NCBI RefSeq assembly: GCF_015624425.1
Contig: NZ_CP049919.1
Span: 3,658,001 to 3,722,000 of the forward strand
Direction: 5' to 3'
Length of the DNA: 64,000 bases
Origin: Roseateles sp. DAIF2
GTDB taxonomy: Bacteria > Pseudomonadota > Gammaproteobacteria > Burkholderiales > Burkholderiaceae_C
The translations under genes were made by a program, and so were the position numbers. Below, piece after piece: positions 26,185-34,976 of this stretch (within the stretch, counting starts at the first letter, position 1; every line of letters begins with the position of its first letter). The notes under the pieces were generated by a model. The model was not told the origin of the DNA. It did not search any database and worked only from the letters and a program-made list of their open reading frames with translations.

Positions 26185-26261
26185 ACCGCCCGAGGGTTAC
26201 CACCGGGGTTCTTTGCGCAAAAAAGAGTGAGTCGCCGGCGGCGGCTAGTCGTTGCACCCGG

Positions 26262-26334
26262 CCAGACCGCGCGGGACGCGGCCTGGCCTTCGCCGGGCGT
26301 CGGACAAGGCGCAGGCCTTGTCCTTGGTCCTGGC
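26262..26334 (-). repeat. Two-hairpin 3' UTR RNA element, copy 2 (after the glcG-like gene)
   Basis: Read on the minus strand from the first base after the stop: outer arm GCCAGG (26334-26329), ACCAA, inner arm GGACAAGGC (26323-26315), loop CTGC, GCCTTGTCC (26310-26302), GACG, outer arm CCCGGC (26297-26292; 5 of 6 pairs) and GAAGG. A second hairpin follows: CCAGGCCGCG-TCCCG-CGCGGTCTGG (26286-26262), 10 bp with one G-U. Loops CTGC and TCCCG are identical to the rho copy, but the stems differ. Confidence 0.7.
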
Positions 26335-26739
26335 TCAGCCCAAGGCCGCGATGCCGGCGCGGGCGATCTGGGCGTCTTCGCTGGACTTGACGCCGCTGAC
26401 GCCGACCGCGCCGACGCAGACGCCGTCGACCAGCACCGGCACGCCGCCTTCCAGCAGGCCGTTCAGGCCGGGCGCGCTCAGGAAGGACACGCGGCCCTGG
26501 TTGATCATGTCCTCGTAGATCTTCGACTCGCGGCGACCCAGCGCGGCGGTGTGCGCCTTGGCCGGCGCGATCTGCGCGGAGATCGGGGCGGCGCCGTCCA
26601 GGCGCTGCAGCCACAACAGATGGCCGCCGTCGTCGACGATGGCGATGCTGACGGCCCAGCCGTGGCTGGTGGCCTCGGCTTCGGCAGCGGCGGCGATGCG
26701 CTTGACGTCATCCAGGGTCAGGTAGGCTTTTTGTTTCAT
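26335..26739 (-). CDS. GlcG/HbpS-family heme-binding-like protein
   Basis: 134 residues from the ATG at 26739 (MKQKAYLTLDDVKRI). The family forms octamers of a profilin-like fold; some members bind heme or sense redox, and glcG lies in glycolate operons. Here there is no glc gene nearby and no signal peptide, so the role is open. The conserved VSIAIVDDGGHLLWLQRLDGA and GGVPVLVDGVCVGAVGVSG blocks are intact. It is divergent from the Bax inhibitor-1 gene, with a large palindrome between them, and its 3' UTR holds a structured repeat. Confidence 0.85.
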   Translation of the reverse strand: MKQKAYLTLDDVKRIAAAAEAEATSHGWAVSIAIVDDGGHLLWLQRLDGAAPISAQIAPAKAHTAALGRRESKIYEDMINQGRVSFLSAPGLNGLLEGGVPVLVDGVCVGAVGVSGVKSSEDAQIARAGIAALG

Positions 26740-26830
26740 GGTGAGATCGCTTGAAAATGACGGTAACAGCCCCACTTTAGCCTCTGCGGACTGGCGGATT
26801 GCCCCATATCCAGGCAAAACTGTCCGTACA

Positions 26831-26881
26831 GGGCCTGCTAGCGCTACGGCAGCGGCCTACTGCCGTAGCGCTAGCAGGCCC
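26831..26881. promoter_or_regulatory. Perfect 22-bp palindrome between glcG-like and BI-1 genes
   Basis: Arms 26831-26852 (begins GGGCCTGCTAGCGC) and 26860-26881 are exact reverse complements with a 7-base centre. TAGAAT (26882-26887) follows immediately and may be the -10 of the Bax inhibitor-1 gene, so the palindrome overlaps the place where a -35 would lie. No T tract follows on either strand. An operator, a cruciform or a leader hairpin are all possible. Confidence 0.7.
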
Positions 26882-26940
26882 TAGAATGCTCGCACGGGCG
26901 GCGGCCGTTTCGGCAAGCACCCAACCTGATGGAGGAACTG

Positions 26941-27636
26941 ATGAACGAAAGCCTGCAAACCCAATACGGCGGTGCCTATGGCTCCGGCCTGACGGTTGAC
27001 CGCCAGCGCGTGCTGCGCAACACCTACTGGCTGTTGGCCCTGTCGATGGTGCCTACCGTGCTCGGCGCCTGGCTGGGTGTGGCCACCGGCATCATGGCCT
27101 CGATGGGCATGGGCATGAGCATGATCGTGTTCTTCGTCGGCGCCTTCGGCCTGATGTTCCTGGTCGAGAAGACCAAGAACAGCAGCACCGGCGTGATTGC
27201 CCTGCTCGCCTTCACCTTCTTCATGGGCCTGATGCTGTCGCGCCTGATCGGCGCGATCCTGGGCTTCAAGAACGGTGCCAGCCTGATCATGATGGCCTTC
27301 GGCGGCACCGGCGCGATCTTCTTCGCGATGGCCAGCCTGGCCACCGTGATCAAGCGTGACCTGTCCAGCATGGGCAAGTTCCTGTTCGTCGGCGCCATCA
27401 TCCTGCTGGTGGCCGGCATCGCGAACGTGTTCCTGCAGTCCTCGGCCCTGATGCTGACCATCATGGTGCTGGCGATGGCCGTGTTCTCCGCCTTCATGCT
27501 GTACGACATCAAGCGCGTGCTGGACGGCGGCGAGACCAACTACATCAGCGCCACCCTGGCGATCTACCTGGACATCTACAACGTGTTCCAGAGCCTGCTG
27601 TCGCTGCTGGGCATCTTTGGCGGAGAAAGGGACTAA
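26941..27636 (+). CDS. Bax inhibitor-1/YccA family membrane protein (paralogue 1)
   Basis: 231 residues from the ATG at 26941, chosen because GGAGGA lies 6 bases upstream; an in-frame ATG 12 bases earlier would overlap that site. Seven predicted membrane helices and the C-terminal family signature around YDIKRVLDGGETNYISATL. YccA-type members interact with FtsH; others are pH-gated calcium leak channels. Which applies here is unknown. A second family member lies at 59.8-60.5 kb. Confidence 0.93.
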   Translation: MNESLQTQYGGAYGSGLTVDRQRVLRNTYWLLALSMVPTVLGAWLGVATGIMASMGMGMSMIVFFVGAFGLMFLVEKTKNSSTGVIALLAFTFFMGLMLSRLIGAILGFKNGASLIMMAFGGTGAIFFAMASLATVIKRDLSSMGKFLFVGAIILLVAGIANVFLQSSALMLTIMVLAMAVFSAFMLYDIKRVLDGGETNYISATLAIYLDIYNVFQSLLSLLGIFGGERD

Positions 27637-27740
27637 CACCCCCTACCGGCTGCGCCGGCCCCCTCAAGGGGGCGAGCATGACGGCCCGGCAAAGCCGGAT
27701 CCGCACGCTCCGCGCGATGAAGCGCCGGCTGCGCGGCGCA
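27637..27740 (+). repeat. Hairpin-rich intergenic stretch, probable dispersed repeat
   Basis: Immediately after the BI-1 stop there are four small GC stems in a row: CCGGC-TGC-GCCGG type, GCCCCCT-CA-AGGGGGC, CCGGC-AAA-GCCGG and GCGCCG...CGGCGC. The composition resembles intergenic repeats common in Burkholderiales genomes. No second full copy occurs in this window, so the repeat status is inferred. Confidence 0.4.
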
Positions 27741-27743
27741 TAA

Positions 27744-27769
27744 GAGAAAGGGCCTTACGGCCCTTTCTT
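27744..27769. terminator. Bidirectional terminator between BI-1 gene and rlmD
   Basis: AGAAAGGGCC (27745-27754) and GGCCCTTTCT (27759-27768) form a 10-bp stem with a 4-nt loop between convergent genes. T-rich sequence follows on both strands. Confidence 0.85.
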
Positions 27770-27774
27770 CATTT

Positions 27775-29142
27775 TCAGCGCTCGAACACCGCGATGCTCT
27801 CTACATGCGCCGTGTGCGGGAACATGTTCACCGCGCTGGCCGCGGTGCAGCGGTAGCCGGCCACATTGACCAGCAGGCCCGCGTCGCGTGCCAGGGTGGC
27901 CGGATTGCAGGACACATAAACGATGCGCTTTGGCGGCGTCCAGCCCGGCGCCAGCTCGGGGTTCTCGGCAATGTCGGCCACGGCCTTGGCCAGCGCGAAG
28001 GCCCCCTCGCGCGGCGGGTCGACCAGCCATTTGTCGGCCACGCCATCGGCCGCCAGCAGCTCCGGCGTCATCTCGAACAGATTGCGCGCGACGAAGCGCG
28101 TCGTCGCATCCAGCCCGTTGCGCTTGGCGTTCTCGCGCGAGCGCTGCACCAGGGCCTCGCTGCCCTCGATGCCTAGCACCTCGCGCGCCTGCGTCGCCAG
28201 CGGCAGGGTGAAGTTGCCCAGGCCGCAGAACCAGTCGATCACCCGCTCATGCTTTTGCACCTGCAGCAGGCGCAGCGCGCGCCCGACCAGCACCGTGTTG
28301 ATGTGCGGATTCACCTGGGTGAAGTCGGTCGGCTTGAAGGGCATCACGACGCCGAATTCGGGCAGCGTGTAGGCCAGTTCCGGCCCGCCCTCGTCCAGCA
28401 GCTGCACGGTATCCGGCCCCTTGGGCTGCAGCCACCATTGCACGCCCGGATAGAACTGCGCGAACTCGCGCAACTTGGCCTTGTCCTCGTCCGGCAGCGG
28501 GTTCAGATGGCGCAGCACCAGTGCGATCACGGTGCCGCTGCCGTTGTCGCCCATCGCCAGCTCGATCTGCGGCAGACGGTCCCGCTCGGCCATGCTGGCG
28601 ATCAACAGGCGCAGCGGCATCAGCAGGTCGCTGACGGACTTCGGCACCACCTTGCAGACCTGCATGTCGGCCACATAGCGGCTCTTGCGCTCGTGGAAGC
28701 CGATCAGCACCACGCCCTTCTTCGCCACATAGCGCACCGAGAAGCGCGCGCGATAGCGGTAGCCCCAGGTCGGACCCTCGATCGGGCGCAACAGGGTCTC
28801 GGGCTTGACCTTGCCAAGGTGCCAGAGGTTGTCCTCGACCACGCGCTGCTTCACCGCCACCTGGGCGCCGGCATGCAGATGCTGCATCTTGCAGCCGCCG
28901 CAGGCGCCGGCATGCAGGCCGAAATGCGGGCAGCCGGGCGTCACGCGCTGCGAGCTCTCGCGGCGCAGCGCCACCAGCGCGCCCTGCTCCCAGTTGTTCT
29001 TCTTGCGGCCGACTGTGACCTGCACCTCTTCACCGGGCAGCGCCCCATCGATGAAAACGACCTTGCCTTCGCTGTTGTGGGCCACGCCCTGGGCTTCCAG
29101 GTCGAGCGACTCGACCTTCAGCCATTCGTTCTGTTGCGTCAT
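27775..29142 (-). CDS. rlmD: 23S rRNA (uracil(1939)-C(5))-methyltransferase
   Basis: 455 residues from the ATG at 29142; a TTG ten codons upstream is less likely. An N-terminal TRAM domain is followed by a four-Cys Fe-S cluster (CPHFG...CGGC and the Cys of MQVCKVV) and a SAM fold with [13 protein letters not shown]. The catalytic Cys is in [12 protein letters not shown], and VDPPREG is the base-positioning loop. It acts in ribosome maturation. It is convergent with the BI-1 gene and downstream of rpoS. Confidence 0.95.
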   Translation of the reverse strand: MTQQNEWLKVESLDLEAQGVAHNSEGKVVFIDGALPGEEVQVTVGRKKNNWEQGALVALRRESSQRVTPGCPHFGLHAGACGGCKMQHLHAGAQVAVKQRVVEDNLWHLGKVKPETLLRPIEGPTWGYRYRARFSVRYVAKKGVVLIGFHERKSRYVADMQVCKVVPKSVSDLLMPLRLLIASMAERDRLPQIELAMGDNGSGTVIALVLRHLNPLPDEDKAKLREFAQFYPGVQWWLQPKGPDTVQLLDEGGPELAYTLPEFGVVMPFKPTDFTQVNPHINTVLVGRALRLLQVQKHERVIDWFCGLGNFTLPLATQAREVLGIEGSEALVQRSRENAKRNGLDATTRFVARNLFEMTPELLAADGVADKWLVDPPREGAFALAKAVADIAENPELAPGWTPPKRIVYVSCNPATLARDAGLLVNVAGYRCTAASAVNMFPHTAHVESIAVFER

Positions 29143-29179
29143 GGGCCGGATTATGTCTTCGGCCGCGGACAAGCCCGCT

Positions 29180-29200
29180 TGACTTCGCTTCGCGAAGTCA
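29180..29200 (-). terminator. Hairpin between rpoS and rlmD
   Basis: TGACTTCGC (29180-29188) and GCGAAGTCA (29192-29200) form a 9-bp stem with a TTC loop. There is no T tract, so termination is uncertain; it could also be an intergenic repeat. Confidence 0.35.
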
Positions 29201-29230
29201 GCCTACGACGCAGCCTTCGGCTGTCCCAGC

Positions 29231-30292
29231 TTAAAAGATGGCGTCGCGGCTGATGCCATGCCGCATCATATTGCGCTTGAGCTTGTTCAGCGCCTCGATC
29301 TGGATCTGGCGAATGCGCTCGCGCGTCAGACCCAGGCGGATCGCCAGCACGTCCAGGGTCTCGGGCTCGCGGTCGGCCAGGCCATAGCGGCCCGCCAGCA
29401 CCTCGCGCTCGCGCTCGTTCAGCGAGGCGAGGCCATGGGCCAACAGGGCCTCCAGTTCATGACTCAGGCGCAGCCCCATCGGATCGACGGCCTGCTCGTC
29501 GGCCACCAGGTCCATCATCGACTCGCCGCCCTCGCCGTTGCGGTCGACCGGCGAATCCAGCGAGCTGGGCAGCTCGGCATAGGCCAGCAGCTCGGCCACA
29601 TGGGCCAGCGGCTGGTTCAACTGGGCGGCGATGTCCTCGGCGCGCACCACGGCCTCCTGGCCGTCCTGGCTGCGCAGCGCCTCCAGCGCGCGGCGCGCCT
29701 TCAGCACCTGGTTGAGCTCGCGCACGATATGCACCGGCAGCCGCACCAGGCGCGCCTGATGCATCAGCGCACGCTCGATGCTCTGGCGGATCCACCAGCT
29801 GGCATAGGTCGAGAAACGGAAGCCGCGCTCGGGCTCGAACTTGCCGATCGCATGCATCAGGCCGAGATTGCCCTCCTCGATCAGGTCGCTCATCGGCAGG
29901 CCGCGGCCGAGGTAGTTCTTCGCGATGCTGACCACCAGGCGCAGGTTGTGCTCGATCATCGCCTGGCGCGCGGCGAACTCGCCGGCGCGGGCGCGCACCG
30001 CGGTGTCGTATTCCTGCTGGGGCGTCAGCAGCGGGGTGCGACGGATGTCGCGCAGATAGGCCTGCAGCGCATTGCCGAGATCGACATCGGCGGCCGGGGC
30101 GCCTGCACTGCCATTGCTGCGCAAGGCGCTGGCATCGTCATCCTCATCGTCGGCCGCGGGTGGCGCGGCGGCGGAGGCGTTCAGTTCGTCGGCACTGCGC
30201 ATCGCCTCCAGATCCGGCACCAGCAGCGGCGCGGGCGGCACGAAGGAGGAGACATGGTGGGGCGATGGAGACAAAGAAGAAGACGGCTTCAT
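29231..30292 (-). CDS. rpoS: RNA polymerase sigma factor RpoS
   Basis: 353 residues. After an acidic, low-complexity N-terminus (about 1-70) come region 1.2 ([20 protein letters not shown]), region 2 ([52 protein letters not shown]), region 3 and region 4.2 with the helix-turn-helix [17 protein letters not shown]. It directs general stress and stationary-phase transcription. It ends the surE-pcm-nlpD-rpoS block, 27 bases after nlpD. As elsewhere, an rpoS promoter may lie inside nlpD. Confidence 0.97.
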   Translation of the reverse strand: MKPSSSLSPSPHHVSSFVPPAPLLVPDLEAMRSADELNASAAAPPAADDEDDDASALRSNGSAGAPAADVDLGNALQAYLRDIRRTPLLTPQQEYDTAVRARAGEFAARQAMIEHNLRLVVSIAKNYLGRGLPMSDLIEEGNLGLMHAIGKFEPERGFRFSTYASWWIRQSIERALMHQARLVRLPVHIVRELNQVLKARRALEALRSQDGQEAVVRAEDIAAQLNQPLAHVAELLAYAELPSSLDSPVDRNGEGGESMMDLVADEQAVDPMGLRLSHELEALLAHGLASLNEREREVLAGRYGLADREPETLDVLAIRLGLTRERIRQIQIEALNKLKRNMMRHGISRDAIF

Positions 30293-30319
30293 GATCCCTG
30301 CGCATCGCCCCCATGCTGG

Positions 30320-31219
30320 CTAACGAGATGGCAGCAACCGCGCCGGATCGATGGGCTTGCCCTGCTTGCGCACCTCGAAGTGGAGTTTCACCTGGTCGGC
30401 GTCGCTGGAGCCCATCTCGGCAATCTTCTGTCCCTTGCGCACCGCCTGGTCTTCCTTGACCAGCAAGGTCTGGTTGTGCGCGTAGGCCGTCAGATAGGTT
30501 GCGTTGTGCTTGATGATGACCAGATTGCCGTAGCCGCGCAAGCCCGAACCTGCGTAAACCACGCGGCCATCGGCGGCGGCCAGCACCGGATCACCGGCCT
30601 TGCCGCCAAAGGACAGGCCCTTGTTCTTGACCTCGTCGAAACCGGCCGTCACCGAGCCACCGGTGGGCCAGCCCCAGGGCAGGTCGTCGTCGCCATTGGC
30701 GGCCGCGGTGGGGGCCGGCGGCGCGGTCACCGGGGCCGAGGCGGCCGGCGATTGCGGCGCGGAGGCGCCGGTGGCGGGCGTGCCGGGCTTGCTGTCCAGC
30801 GGACGGCTCTCGACCTTGGCCGAGGCGACCGGACGCGCATTGACCGCGCCGGCATCGACGCCAGGCGTCACCACACGCAAGACCTGACCCACCTCGATGC
30901 GGTTGGCGTTCTCCAGCTCGTTCCACTTCACCAGGTCGCGCCAGTTCTGGCCGTTGTCCAGCGCGATGCGGATCAGCGTATCGCCCTGCTTGACGGTGTA
31001 GTAGCCGGGCTTGCCGGCGTTCTCGGCGCCGGGCAGCGGCTTCACCTCGGGCGCGGCGGGCGTGCTCGAAGCCGGCGCGGGCGTCGCGGGACGGGTCTGC
31101 GCGCCGACCGGCCGGTCCTCGACCGGCGCCTTGTGTTTGGGCGAGGCGCAGCCCACCACCAGGGCGGCGAGAGCGAGCGAGGCCAGGCTCGCGGAGATCC
31201 GGTTCAGGTTGTTTTGCAT
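30320..31219 (-). CDS. nlpD: Murein hydrolase activator NlpD (LysM-LytM lipoprotein)
   Basis: 299 residues. A lipoprotein signal with lipobox VVGC is followed by a LysM domain (about 73-117, YTVKQGDTLIRIA), an Ala/Pro/Thr-rich linker and a LytM/M23 domain (about 180-296). The first zinc ligands are missing (NKGLSF in place of HxGxD) and the first His of the HxH pair is Leu-flanked KLHFE. It is therefore a degenerate LytM that activates amidases, not a peptidase, as in E. coli NlpD. It acts in the periplasm during cell separation. Confidence 0.93.
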   Translation of the reverse strand: MQNNLNRISASLASLALAALVVGCASPKHKAPVEDRPVGAQTRPATPAPASSTPAAPEVKPLPGAENAGKPGYYTVKQGDTLIRIALDNGQNWRDLVKWNELENANRIEVGQVLRVVTPGVDAGAVNARPVASAKVESRPLDSKPGTPATGASAPQSPAASAPVTAPPAPTAAANGDDDLPWGWPTGGSVTAGFDEVKNKGLSFGGKAGDPVLAAADGRVVYAGSGLRGYGNLVIIKHNATYLTAYAHNQTLLVKEDQAVRKGQKIAEMGSSDADQVKLHFEVRKQGKPIDPARLLPSR

Positions 31220-31256
31220 GCTTGAGGAAGCGTTGCCAGGCGCCAGGGGCGCGGAA

Positions 31257-32093
31257 TCACAGGACGCCCGATTTTAGGGGCACGAAAAGCACGGGCTCAT
31301 GAAGCGTCCGGACCAGGCGCGAAACGCCCGCCTCCACCAGGTGATCGACGACCACCAGCACCTGGCTGCGCCCACCCGGCGCGAGCATCGGCGCGACCAG
31401 CCGGCCGCCCGGCGCCAGCTGGGCCAGCCAGGCCTCGGGCAGGTCCTCGCCGCCGGCCGCCGCGATGATCGCATCAAAAGGCCCGGCGCCGGCATGACCG
31501 AGCCGCCCGTCGCCATAGATCAGGCGCACCCGGCCGCCCAGGCGCAGCGCCTCCAGGTTGGCGCGCGCCTTCTCGTGCAGCGGCTTCAGCCGTTCGATGC
31601 TGAGCACCTGGCGCGCCAGGCAGGCCAGCACCGCGGCCTGGTAGCCGCAGCCGGTGCCGATCTCGAGCACGCGACCGAGCTGCCCCTGCGCGCGCGCGTT
31701 CGCGCCGGCCATCAGCAGCTCGATCATCCGCCCCACCACCGAGGGTTTGGAGATGGTCTGGCCATGCCCGATCGGCAGGCTGGTGTCCTCATAGGCCTGG
31801 ATCGCCAGCGCGGTGTCGACGAACTCATGCCGCGGCACCGCCGCCAGCGCCTGCACCACGCGCTCGTCCTTCAGGCCCTCGCGCTGCAGGCGCTGCACCA
31901 TGCGCAGGCGCACGCCGGCCGAGTCCATGCCCAGGCCGCTGGGCGCTGCCTGGCGCGCCGCATCCTGCGCGGCCTGCTGCAAGTGGCGCTGCGGGCGCAG
32001 CAGCTCGCGCGGCTGCGCCTTGGCCGCCGGCTGCGGGCTCAGCTTGTCCAGCGGCAGCGGGAAACGCCGGCGCGGCGCCTCGCCAGTGCTCAT
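31257..32093 (-). CDS. pcm: Protein-L-isoaspartate O-methyltransferase
   Basis: 278 residues. It repairs isoaspartyl damage in proteins with SAM. The core starts near [28 protein letters not shown], with SAM motif [15 protein letters not shown] and GDGRLG. About 55 extra N-terminal residues, rich in Ala, Gln and Arg, precede it. Its ATG overlaps the surE stop by 4 bases. A second, diverged member of the family is at 63.3-64.0 kb. Confidence 0.95.
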   Translation of the reverse strand: MSTGEAPRRRFPLPLDKLSPQPAAKAQPRELLRPQRHLQQAAQDAARQAAPSGLGMDSAGVRLRMVQRLQREGLKDERVVQALAAVPRHEFVDTALAIQAYEDTSLPIGHGQTISKPSVVGRMIELLMAGANARAQGQLGRVLEIGTGCGYQAAVLACLARQVLSIERLKPLHEKARANLEALRLGGRVRLIYGDGRLGHAGAGPFDAIIAAAGGEDLPEAWLAQLAPGGRLVAPMLAPGGRSQVLVVVDHLVEAGVSRLVRTLHEPVLFVPLKSGVL

Positions 32094-32839
32094 GTGGGCA
32101 GGCCCAGGCGCTGACGCCAGGCCGGCATGCCAGCATGGTCGCTGAGGTCCACCTGCAGTGGCGTGATCGACACCATGCCGTTGGCGGTGGCGTGGAAATC
32201 GGTGCCTTCGCCCGCCTCGCGCGCATCGCCGGCCGGGCCGATCCAGTAGATCGTCTCGCCGCGCGGGTTGGTCTGGCGGATCACCGCCTCGCTGGCATGG
32301 CGCCGGCCCAGGCGCGTGATGCGGCGCGGCAGCGTGGCCGCGTCGGGCCGGTTCGGCATGTTGACGTTCAGCAGGAAGGCATGGCCGAGGCCGCCGGCCA
32401 GCACCTGTTCGATGATCGCGCGCGCGGCCTGCGCCGCGGCCTCGAGCTCGACCCAGCCCTTCTCGACCTGCGAGAAGGCGATCGAGGGGATGCCGAACAG
32501 GAAGCCTTCGGTGGCCGCCGCGACGGTGCCCGAATAGAGCGTGTCGTCGCCCATATTGGCGCCGTTGTTGATGCCCGAGATCACCAGGTCGGGCCGGTAG
32601 TCCAGCAGGCCGGTCAGCGCCACATGCACGCAGTCCGAGGGCGTGCCGTTGACATAGCGGTAGCCGTTGGCCGCGGTGAAGACCGACAACGGGCGGCTCA
32701 GGGTCAGCGCATTGGAGGTGCCGCTGGCATTCTGCTCGGGGGCAATCACGTCGATCTGGCCCAGCCCCTCGCAGGCCTTCACCAGGGCCGCCAGGCCCGG
32801 TGCCAGATAACCATCGTCATTCGCAATCAGGATACGCAT
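32090..32839 (-). CDS. surE: 5'/3'-nucleotidase SurE
   Basis: 249 residues from the ATG at 32839 ([12 protein letters not shown]), the standard SurE start; the longer frame upstream is not used. The metal-binding DD pair (residues 8-9), the SGTSNALTL loop and [22 protein letters not shown] are intact. It dephosphorylates nucleoside monophosphates under stress. It leads the surE-pcm-nlpD-rpoS operon and is divergent from the oxidoreductase gene. Confidence 0.97.
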   Translation of the reverse strand: MRILIANDDGYLAPGLAALVKACEGLGQIDVIAPEQNASGTSNALTLSRPLSVFTAANGYRYVNGTPSDCVHVALTGLLDYRPDLVISGINNGANMGDDTLYSGTVAAATEGFLFGIPSIAFSQVEKGWVELEAAAQAARAIIEQVLAGGLGHAFLLNVNMPNRPDAATLPRRITRLGRRHASEAVIRQTNPRGETIYWIGPAGDAREAGEGTDFHATANGMVSITPLQVDLSDHAGMPAWRQRLGLPT

Positions 32840-32933
32840 GGCCGGCATTGTAGGCAGCACGTCACCTCGGCGACCCCTCATCAACCCGCGTCTGCCTATC
32901 ATGGCCCGCAGTCCATTCCGAGGAGCGAACAAG

Positions 32934-33911
32934 ATGCAAGCCTGGCTGTGCGAGAACCCCGTCGGCGTCGAGGCGCTGAGCTGGAAGGCGCTGCCGACGC
33001 CCGAGCCCGGACCGGGCCAGATCCGCGTCGCGATCCGGGCCGCCAGCCTGAACTTCCCGGACCTGCTGATCGTGCAGGGCAAGTACCAGATCAAGCCGCC
33101 GACGCCCTTCGTACCCGGCGCCGAGTTCGCCGGCGTGGTCGAGGCGGTGGGCGATGGCGTCTCTCATCTGCGGCCGGGCGATGCGGTCGCCGCCTTCGCC
33201 GGCACCGGCGGCTTCGCCAGCCATGCGGTGATCCCGGCCGCGCAGGCCCTGCCGCTGCCGCCGGGCTTCGCCTTCGAGGATGCCGCCGCCTTCATCTGCA
33301 CCTATGCGACCAGCCACCATGCGCTGCTGGACCGCGCCGCGCTGCAGCCGGGCGAGACCGTGCTGGTGCTGGGCGCGGCCGGCGGCGTCGGCACGGCCGC
33401 GATCCAGATCGCCAAGGCGACCGGCGCGCGCGTGGTCGCCGCCACCTCGTCCGATGAGAAGAACGAGCGCTGCCTCGCGCTCGGCGCCGATGCCGCGATC
33501 AACTACGGCCGCGGCCAGCTGCGCGAGGCCCTGAAGACCCTGACCGAGGGCAAGGGGCCGGACGTCATCTACGACCCGGTCGGCGGCGAGCTGAGCGAGG
33601 CCGCCTTCCGCTCGATCGCCTGGCGCGGCCGGCATCTGGTGGTCGGCTTCGCGCAGGGGCAGATCCCGGCGCTGCCGCTGAACCTGGCGCTGCTGAAGGG
33701 CGCAGCGCTGGTCGGCGTGTTCTGGGGCGAGTTCGCCAAGCGCGAGCCGCGCCGCAATGCCGAGATGCTCGCGCAGCTGGCCGCCTGGTATGCCCAGGGC
33801 AAGATCAGGCCGGTGCTGGATCGCGTGCTGCCGCTGGCGGAACTGCCCGCGGCCTTCGCGCACATGAGCAGTCGCCAGGTGGTGGGCAAGGTGGTGTTGA
33901 CGACCGGCTGA
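32934..33911 (+). CDS. NADPH:quinone oxidoreductase family protein (MDR, zinc-free)
   Basis: 325 residues from the ATG at 32934, with GAGGAG upstream. Medium-chain dehydrogenase fold: N-terminal GroES-like domain ([32 protein letters not shown]) and Rossmann domain with [17 protein letters not shown]. It lacks the structural-zinc cysteines, as in quinone oxidoreductase (Qor) and enoyl-reductase-like members. The physiological substrate is not evident. It stands alone between the rpoS block and the response regulator. Confidence 0.9.
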   Translation: MQAWLCENPVGVEALSWKALPTPEPGPGQIRVAIRAASLNFPDLLIVQGKYQIKPPTPFVPGAEFAGVVEAVGDGVSHLRPGDAVAAFAGTGGFASHAVIPAAQALPLPPGFAFEDAAAFICTYATSHHALLDRAALQPGETVLVLGAAGGVGTAAIQIAKATGARVVAATSSDEKNERCLALGADAAINYGRGQLREALKTLTEGKGPDVIYDPVGGELSEAAFRSIAWRGRHLVVGFAQGQIPALPLNLALLKGAALVGVFWGEFAKREPRRNAEMLAQLAAWYAQGKIRPVLDRVLPLAELPAAFAHMSSRQVVGKVVLTTG

Positions 33912-34024
33912 GCCCGCCCCGGGGCGCTCTGCGCAACATCTGGCTACGCATGCCCTACTTTCGCGGGGCATTCGGCGTGCCCGTTGTACGCTAGGATGAG
34001 CCGCTGCGCGGAGCCCCTCACACC

Positions 34025-34780
34025 ATGGCCGTCAAAGTACTGATCATCGAAGACAACCCGGTTGCCCGAAGCTTTCTCTGCCGAGTCGTGCGGGAGAGCT
34101 TCAGCGACGCGATGGAGATCACCGAGGCCGGCGATCTGGAAGGCGCCCGCCGGCATGTGGCCCGCCTCGGCCACGAGAGCCCCGAGCAGGGCTTCAAGCT
34201 GATCCTGGTGGACCTGGAACTGCCCGACGGCAATGGCATGGAATTCCTGGCCGAGCTGGCCGGCTCGCCCGCCGTCAAGGTGGTCACCACCCTCTATTCC
34301 GACGACGACCATCTGTTCCCCGCGCTGCAATGCGGCGCCGACGGCTACCTGCTGAAGGAGGACCGCTTCGAGGTGCTGGTGGAGGAGCTGCAGCGCATCG
34401 TGCGCGGCCAGCCGCCGCTGTCGCCCGCGATCGCGCGCCGCCTGCTCTCGCATTTCCGCCCCGGCTCCTCCGGCGACAGCGGGCCGATGAGCCTCTCCGG
34501 CGGCCTGAACTCCGGCTTCAGCCCGCTCTCGTCCAGCGCCAGCGGCCATGCCGGCCGCGGTGTCGTGCTGGACCCGCCGCCCGAATGGGAACGCCTGACC
34601 CCGCGCGAGAACGAAGTGCTGACCTATCTGAGCAAGGGCTTCACGATCAAGGAGATCGCGAACCTGATGGGCATCAAGTGGTTCACCGTCAACGACCACA
34701 TCAAGTCGATCTACAAGAAGCTCAATGTCTCGAGCCGCGCCGAGGCCGCGGTGCTGGCCAGCAAGCAGGGCCTGGTCTGA
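34025..34780 (+). CDS. LuxR/NarL-type response regulator, host gene of the integrated element
   Basis: 251 residues. The receiver domain has ED (9-10), phospho-acceptor Asp63 (LVDLELPDG), Thr and Lys111 (YLLKED). A Ser/Gly-rich linker leads to a GerE-type helix-turn-helix (about 190-251). No kinase gene is adjacent, so it is an orphan regulator. From codon 211 to the stop the DNA is identical to 44312-44437: an element recombined into this 3' end and replaced it with its own copy, leaving the protein intact. Its native terminator is now displaced 9.7 kb away. Confidence 0.93.
   Translation: MAVKVLIIEDNPVARSFLCRVVRESFSDAMEITEAGDLEGARRHVARLGHESPEQGFKLILVDLELPDGNGMEFLAELAGSPAVKVVTTLYSDDDHLFPALQCGADGYLLKEDRFEVLVEELQRIVRGQPPLSPAIARRLLSHFRPGSSGDSGPMSLSGGLNSGFSPLSSSASGHAGRGVVLDPPPEWERLTPRENEVLTYLSKGFTIKEIANLMGIKWFTVNDHIKSIYKKLNVSSRAEAAVLASKQGLV
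34655..34780 (+). repeat. Left attachment repeat (126 bp) within the regulator gene
   Basis: Identical over 126 bases to 44312-44437, beginning ATCGCGAACCTGATGG and ending with the regulator's TGA. The flanking bases differ on both sides. It encodes the second half of the HTH and the C-terminus. The crossover site lies somewhere inside it. Confidence 0.95.
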
Positions 34781-34828
34781 TTCCCGTTTAGGGGCAACGA
34801 TATAGCTCCGCTTCGACCTCTCGATTTC

Positions 34829-34945
34829 TGTGCCACCAATGTCTGCCTCGGATGAGGCGGAACGGATTGAAACACAGCCTTTAGGGGCCTGCAAGGGGCC
34901 TTTCGTGGCGCGGATTTGGCACAAGATTGGCACAGATTTGGCACA
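34829..34945 (+). repeat. Left-end integrase arm-type sites
   Basis: TTGGCACA occurs three times at an exact 11-base period (34916, 34927 and 34938). Nearer the end, TGTGCCACCAATGT (34829-34842) is the exact reverse complement of 44224-44237 at the right end. Placement inside both ends and helical spacing fit integrase arm-binding sites. The 34781-34976 stretch otherwise holds no gene. Confidence 0.65.
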
Positions 34946-34976
34946 CGAATCCGGCCGGTCAACAACCCTTCAGTCC

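Noticed and set aside
27637..27740. A CRISPR array or small RNA gene
   Set aside because: The stems are short and unlike each other, with no spaced direct repeats and no promoter.
34025..34780. The regulator as a truncated or disrupted gene
   Set aside because: The frame is intact to a proper HTH C-terminus; the repeat shows the element supplied an identical 3' end.
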